Shown: positions 63,334 to 64,000 of the stretch, piece after piece
Numbering within the stretch: the first letter of the stretch is position 1
Layout: every line of letters starts with the position of its first letter
Source of the DNA: Hymenobacter sp. BT730
Lineage (GTDB): Bacteria > Bacteroidota > Bacteroidia > Cytophagales > Hymenobacteraceae
Assembly (NCBI RefSeq): GCF_030542105.1
Contig: NZ_JAUOFB010000001.1
Span: 1,054,001-1,118,000 of the forward strand
Direction: 5' to 3'
Length of the DNA stretch: 64,000 nt
The notes under the pieces: model-generated
Seen by the model: the letters and a program-made list of their open reading frames with translations, nothing else
The model's database searches: none
Told to the model about the DNA's origin: nothing
Made by a program: the position numbers and the translations under genes

Positions 63334-64000
63334 ATGAAGCTGCAATTCTATAAATACCAGGGCACCGGCAATGATTTTGTAATGATTGACGACCGGGCTC
63401 GAAAGTTTGACGCGGCCAACAATGCCTTGGTGCGCCGCCTCTGCGACCGGCGCCTCGGGATTGGTGCCGATGGCCTGATTCTGCTACGCAAGCATTTCGA
63501 TTACGATTTCGAGATGGTGTATTTCAATGCCGATGGCTACGTGGGCTCTATGTGCGGCAATGGCGGCCGATGCACGGTAGCTTTTGCGCAGTTCCTAGGC
63601 GTGATAGAAAGTGCCACCATCTTTCTAGCGGCCGATGGCCAGCACGAAGGCCGCATTGATGCAGATGGCACCGTGCACCTGCGCATGCAGGATGTGCTGG
63701 GCCAGCAGGAAATAGAAGAAGACGGTATTTTTCTGGATACCGGTTCGCCGCACCTCGTGCGCTTTCTGCCGCCCAGCACCTTGGCAGAGCTGAATGTGTT
63801 TGCAGAAGGCCGCGCCATTCGTTACAACGAGCGGTTCCGGGAGCGGGGCACCAACGTCAATTTTGTGGAAGCCCCTTCTGACCCCGCCCAGCCCTGGCAG
63901 GTGCGCACCTATGAGCGCGGGGTAGAAGATGAAACTTTCTCCTGCGGCACCGGGGTAACGGCCGTAGCCCTGGCCGCCTCCCGGCGCGGCGCGGCCAGCC
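63334..64000 (+). CDS. dapF: Diaminopimelate epimerase, N-terminal part
   Basis: The first 222 codons of dapF run to the window edge without a stop. The enzyme turns LL- into meso-diaminopimelate for lysine and peptidoglycan. MKLQFYKYQGTGNDFVMIDD opens the protein. The two catalytic Cys are Cys74 in MCGNGGRC and Cys204 in SCGTGVTAV. About 40 residues should lie outside the window. Confidence 0.95.
   Translation, partial: MKLQFYKYQGTGNDFVMIDDRARKFDAANNALVRRLCDRRLGIGADGLILLRKHFDYDFEMVYFNADGYVGSMCGNGGRCTVAFAQFLGVIESATIFLAADGQHEGRIDADGTVHLRMQDVLGQQEIEEDGIFLDTGSPHLVRFLPPSTLAELNVFAEGRAIRYNERFRERGTNVNFVEAPSDPAQPWQVRTYERGVEDETFSCGTGVTAVALAASRRGAAS

Overview
The window looks like a chromosomal segment of an aerobic, moderately GC-rich Bacteroidota member, most likely Cytophagales and close to Hymenobacter. 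This is inference from four things seen here: promoters of the Bacteroidota type (TTTG, about 19 bases, TAnnTTTG); few Shine-Dalgarno sequences; three secreted proteins ending in type IX secretion (T9SS) sorting domains; and the characteristic order tRNA-Tyr/Gly/Thr - tuf - tRNA-Trp - secE - nusG - rplKAJL - rpoBC. No rRNA, CRISPR array, insertion sequence or prophage was seen.

Layout. 1-5.6 kb: end of gmk, nadD, then frr, pyrH and a biotinyl-domain protein on the minus strand, then an M1 aminopeptidase. 5.7-19.8 kb: four tRNAs, tuf, and the secE-nusG-rplKAJL-rpoBC block. 19.8-21.2 kb: a DUF3467 protein and a glycosyltransferase-like protein. 21.3-24.9 kb: rpsL, rpsG, fusA, rpsJ. 25.1-26.4 kb: an O-antigen ligase-like membrane protein sitting between rpsJ and rplC. 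26.6-41.8 kb: the S10, spc and alpha ribosomal clusters with secY, map, infA and rpoA. 42.1-43.8 kb: eno and a DivIC/FtsB-like gene. 43.9-64 kb: accessory and housekeeping genes, namely a giant CARDB-repeat T9SS protein, a small secreted protein, anmK, an HscA-like Hsp70, a DUF4331 - TPR - HupE/UreJ cluster, a T9SS alpha-amylase, a murein L,D-transpeptidase-like protein, an Ldh-family dehydrogenase, a Ppx/GppA phosphatase, an rRNA-methyltransferase-like protein and the start of dapF.

How it works together. Most of the first 43 kb builds and runs the translation and transcription machinery. The interest lies in how this superoperon is cut up. Strong hairpins, terminators and Bacteroidota-type promoters sit between tuf and tRNA-Trp, rplL and rpoB, rpoB and rpoC, rpsG and fusA, rpsJ and rplC, rpsN and rpsH, rpsM and rpsK, rpsK and rpsD, and rpoA and rplQ. 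Several of these gaps look like structured ribosomal-protein leaders. Four ribosomal proteins carry long low-complexity tails: RGG-type on S3 and S5 (both line the mRNA entry channel), and a shared TTRRSxSKK tail on L22 and L17 (both near the peptide exit).

The best candidate for an undescribed system is the three-gene unit at 52.0-56.3 kb: a secreted DUF4331 protein, a membrane-anchored TPR protein and a HupE/UreJ-type membrane protein. Its function cannot be read from the sequence; metal handling is only a guess from the HupE/UreJ family.
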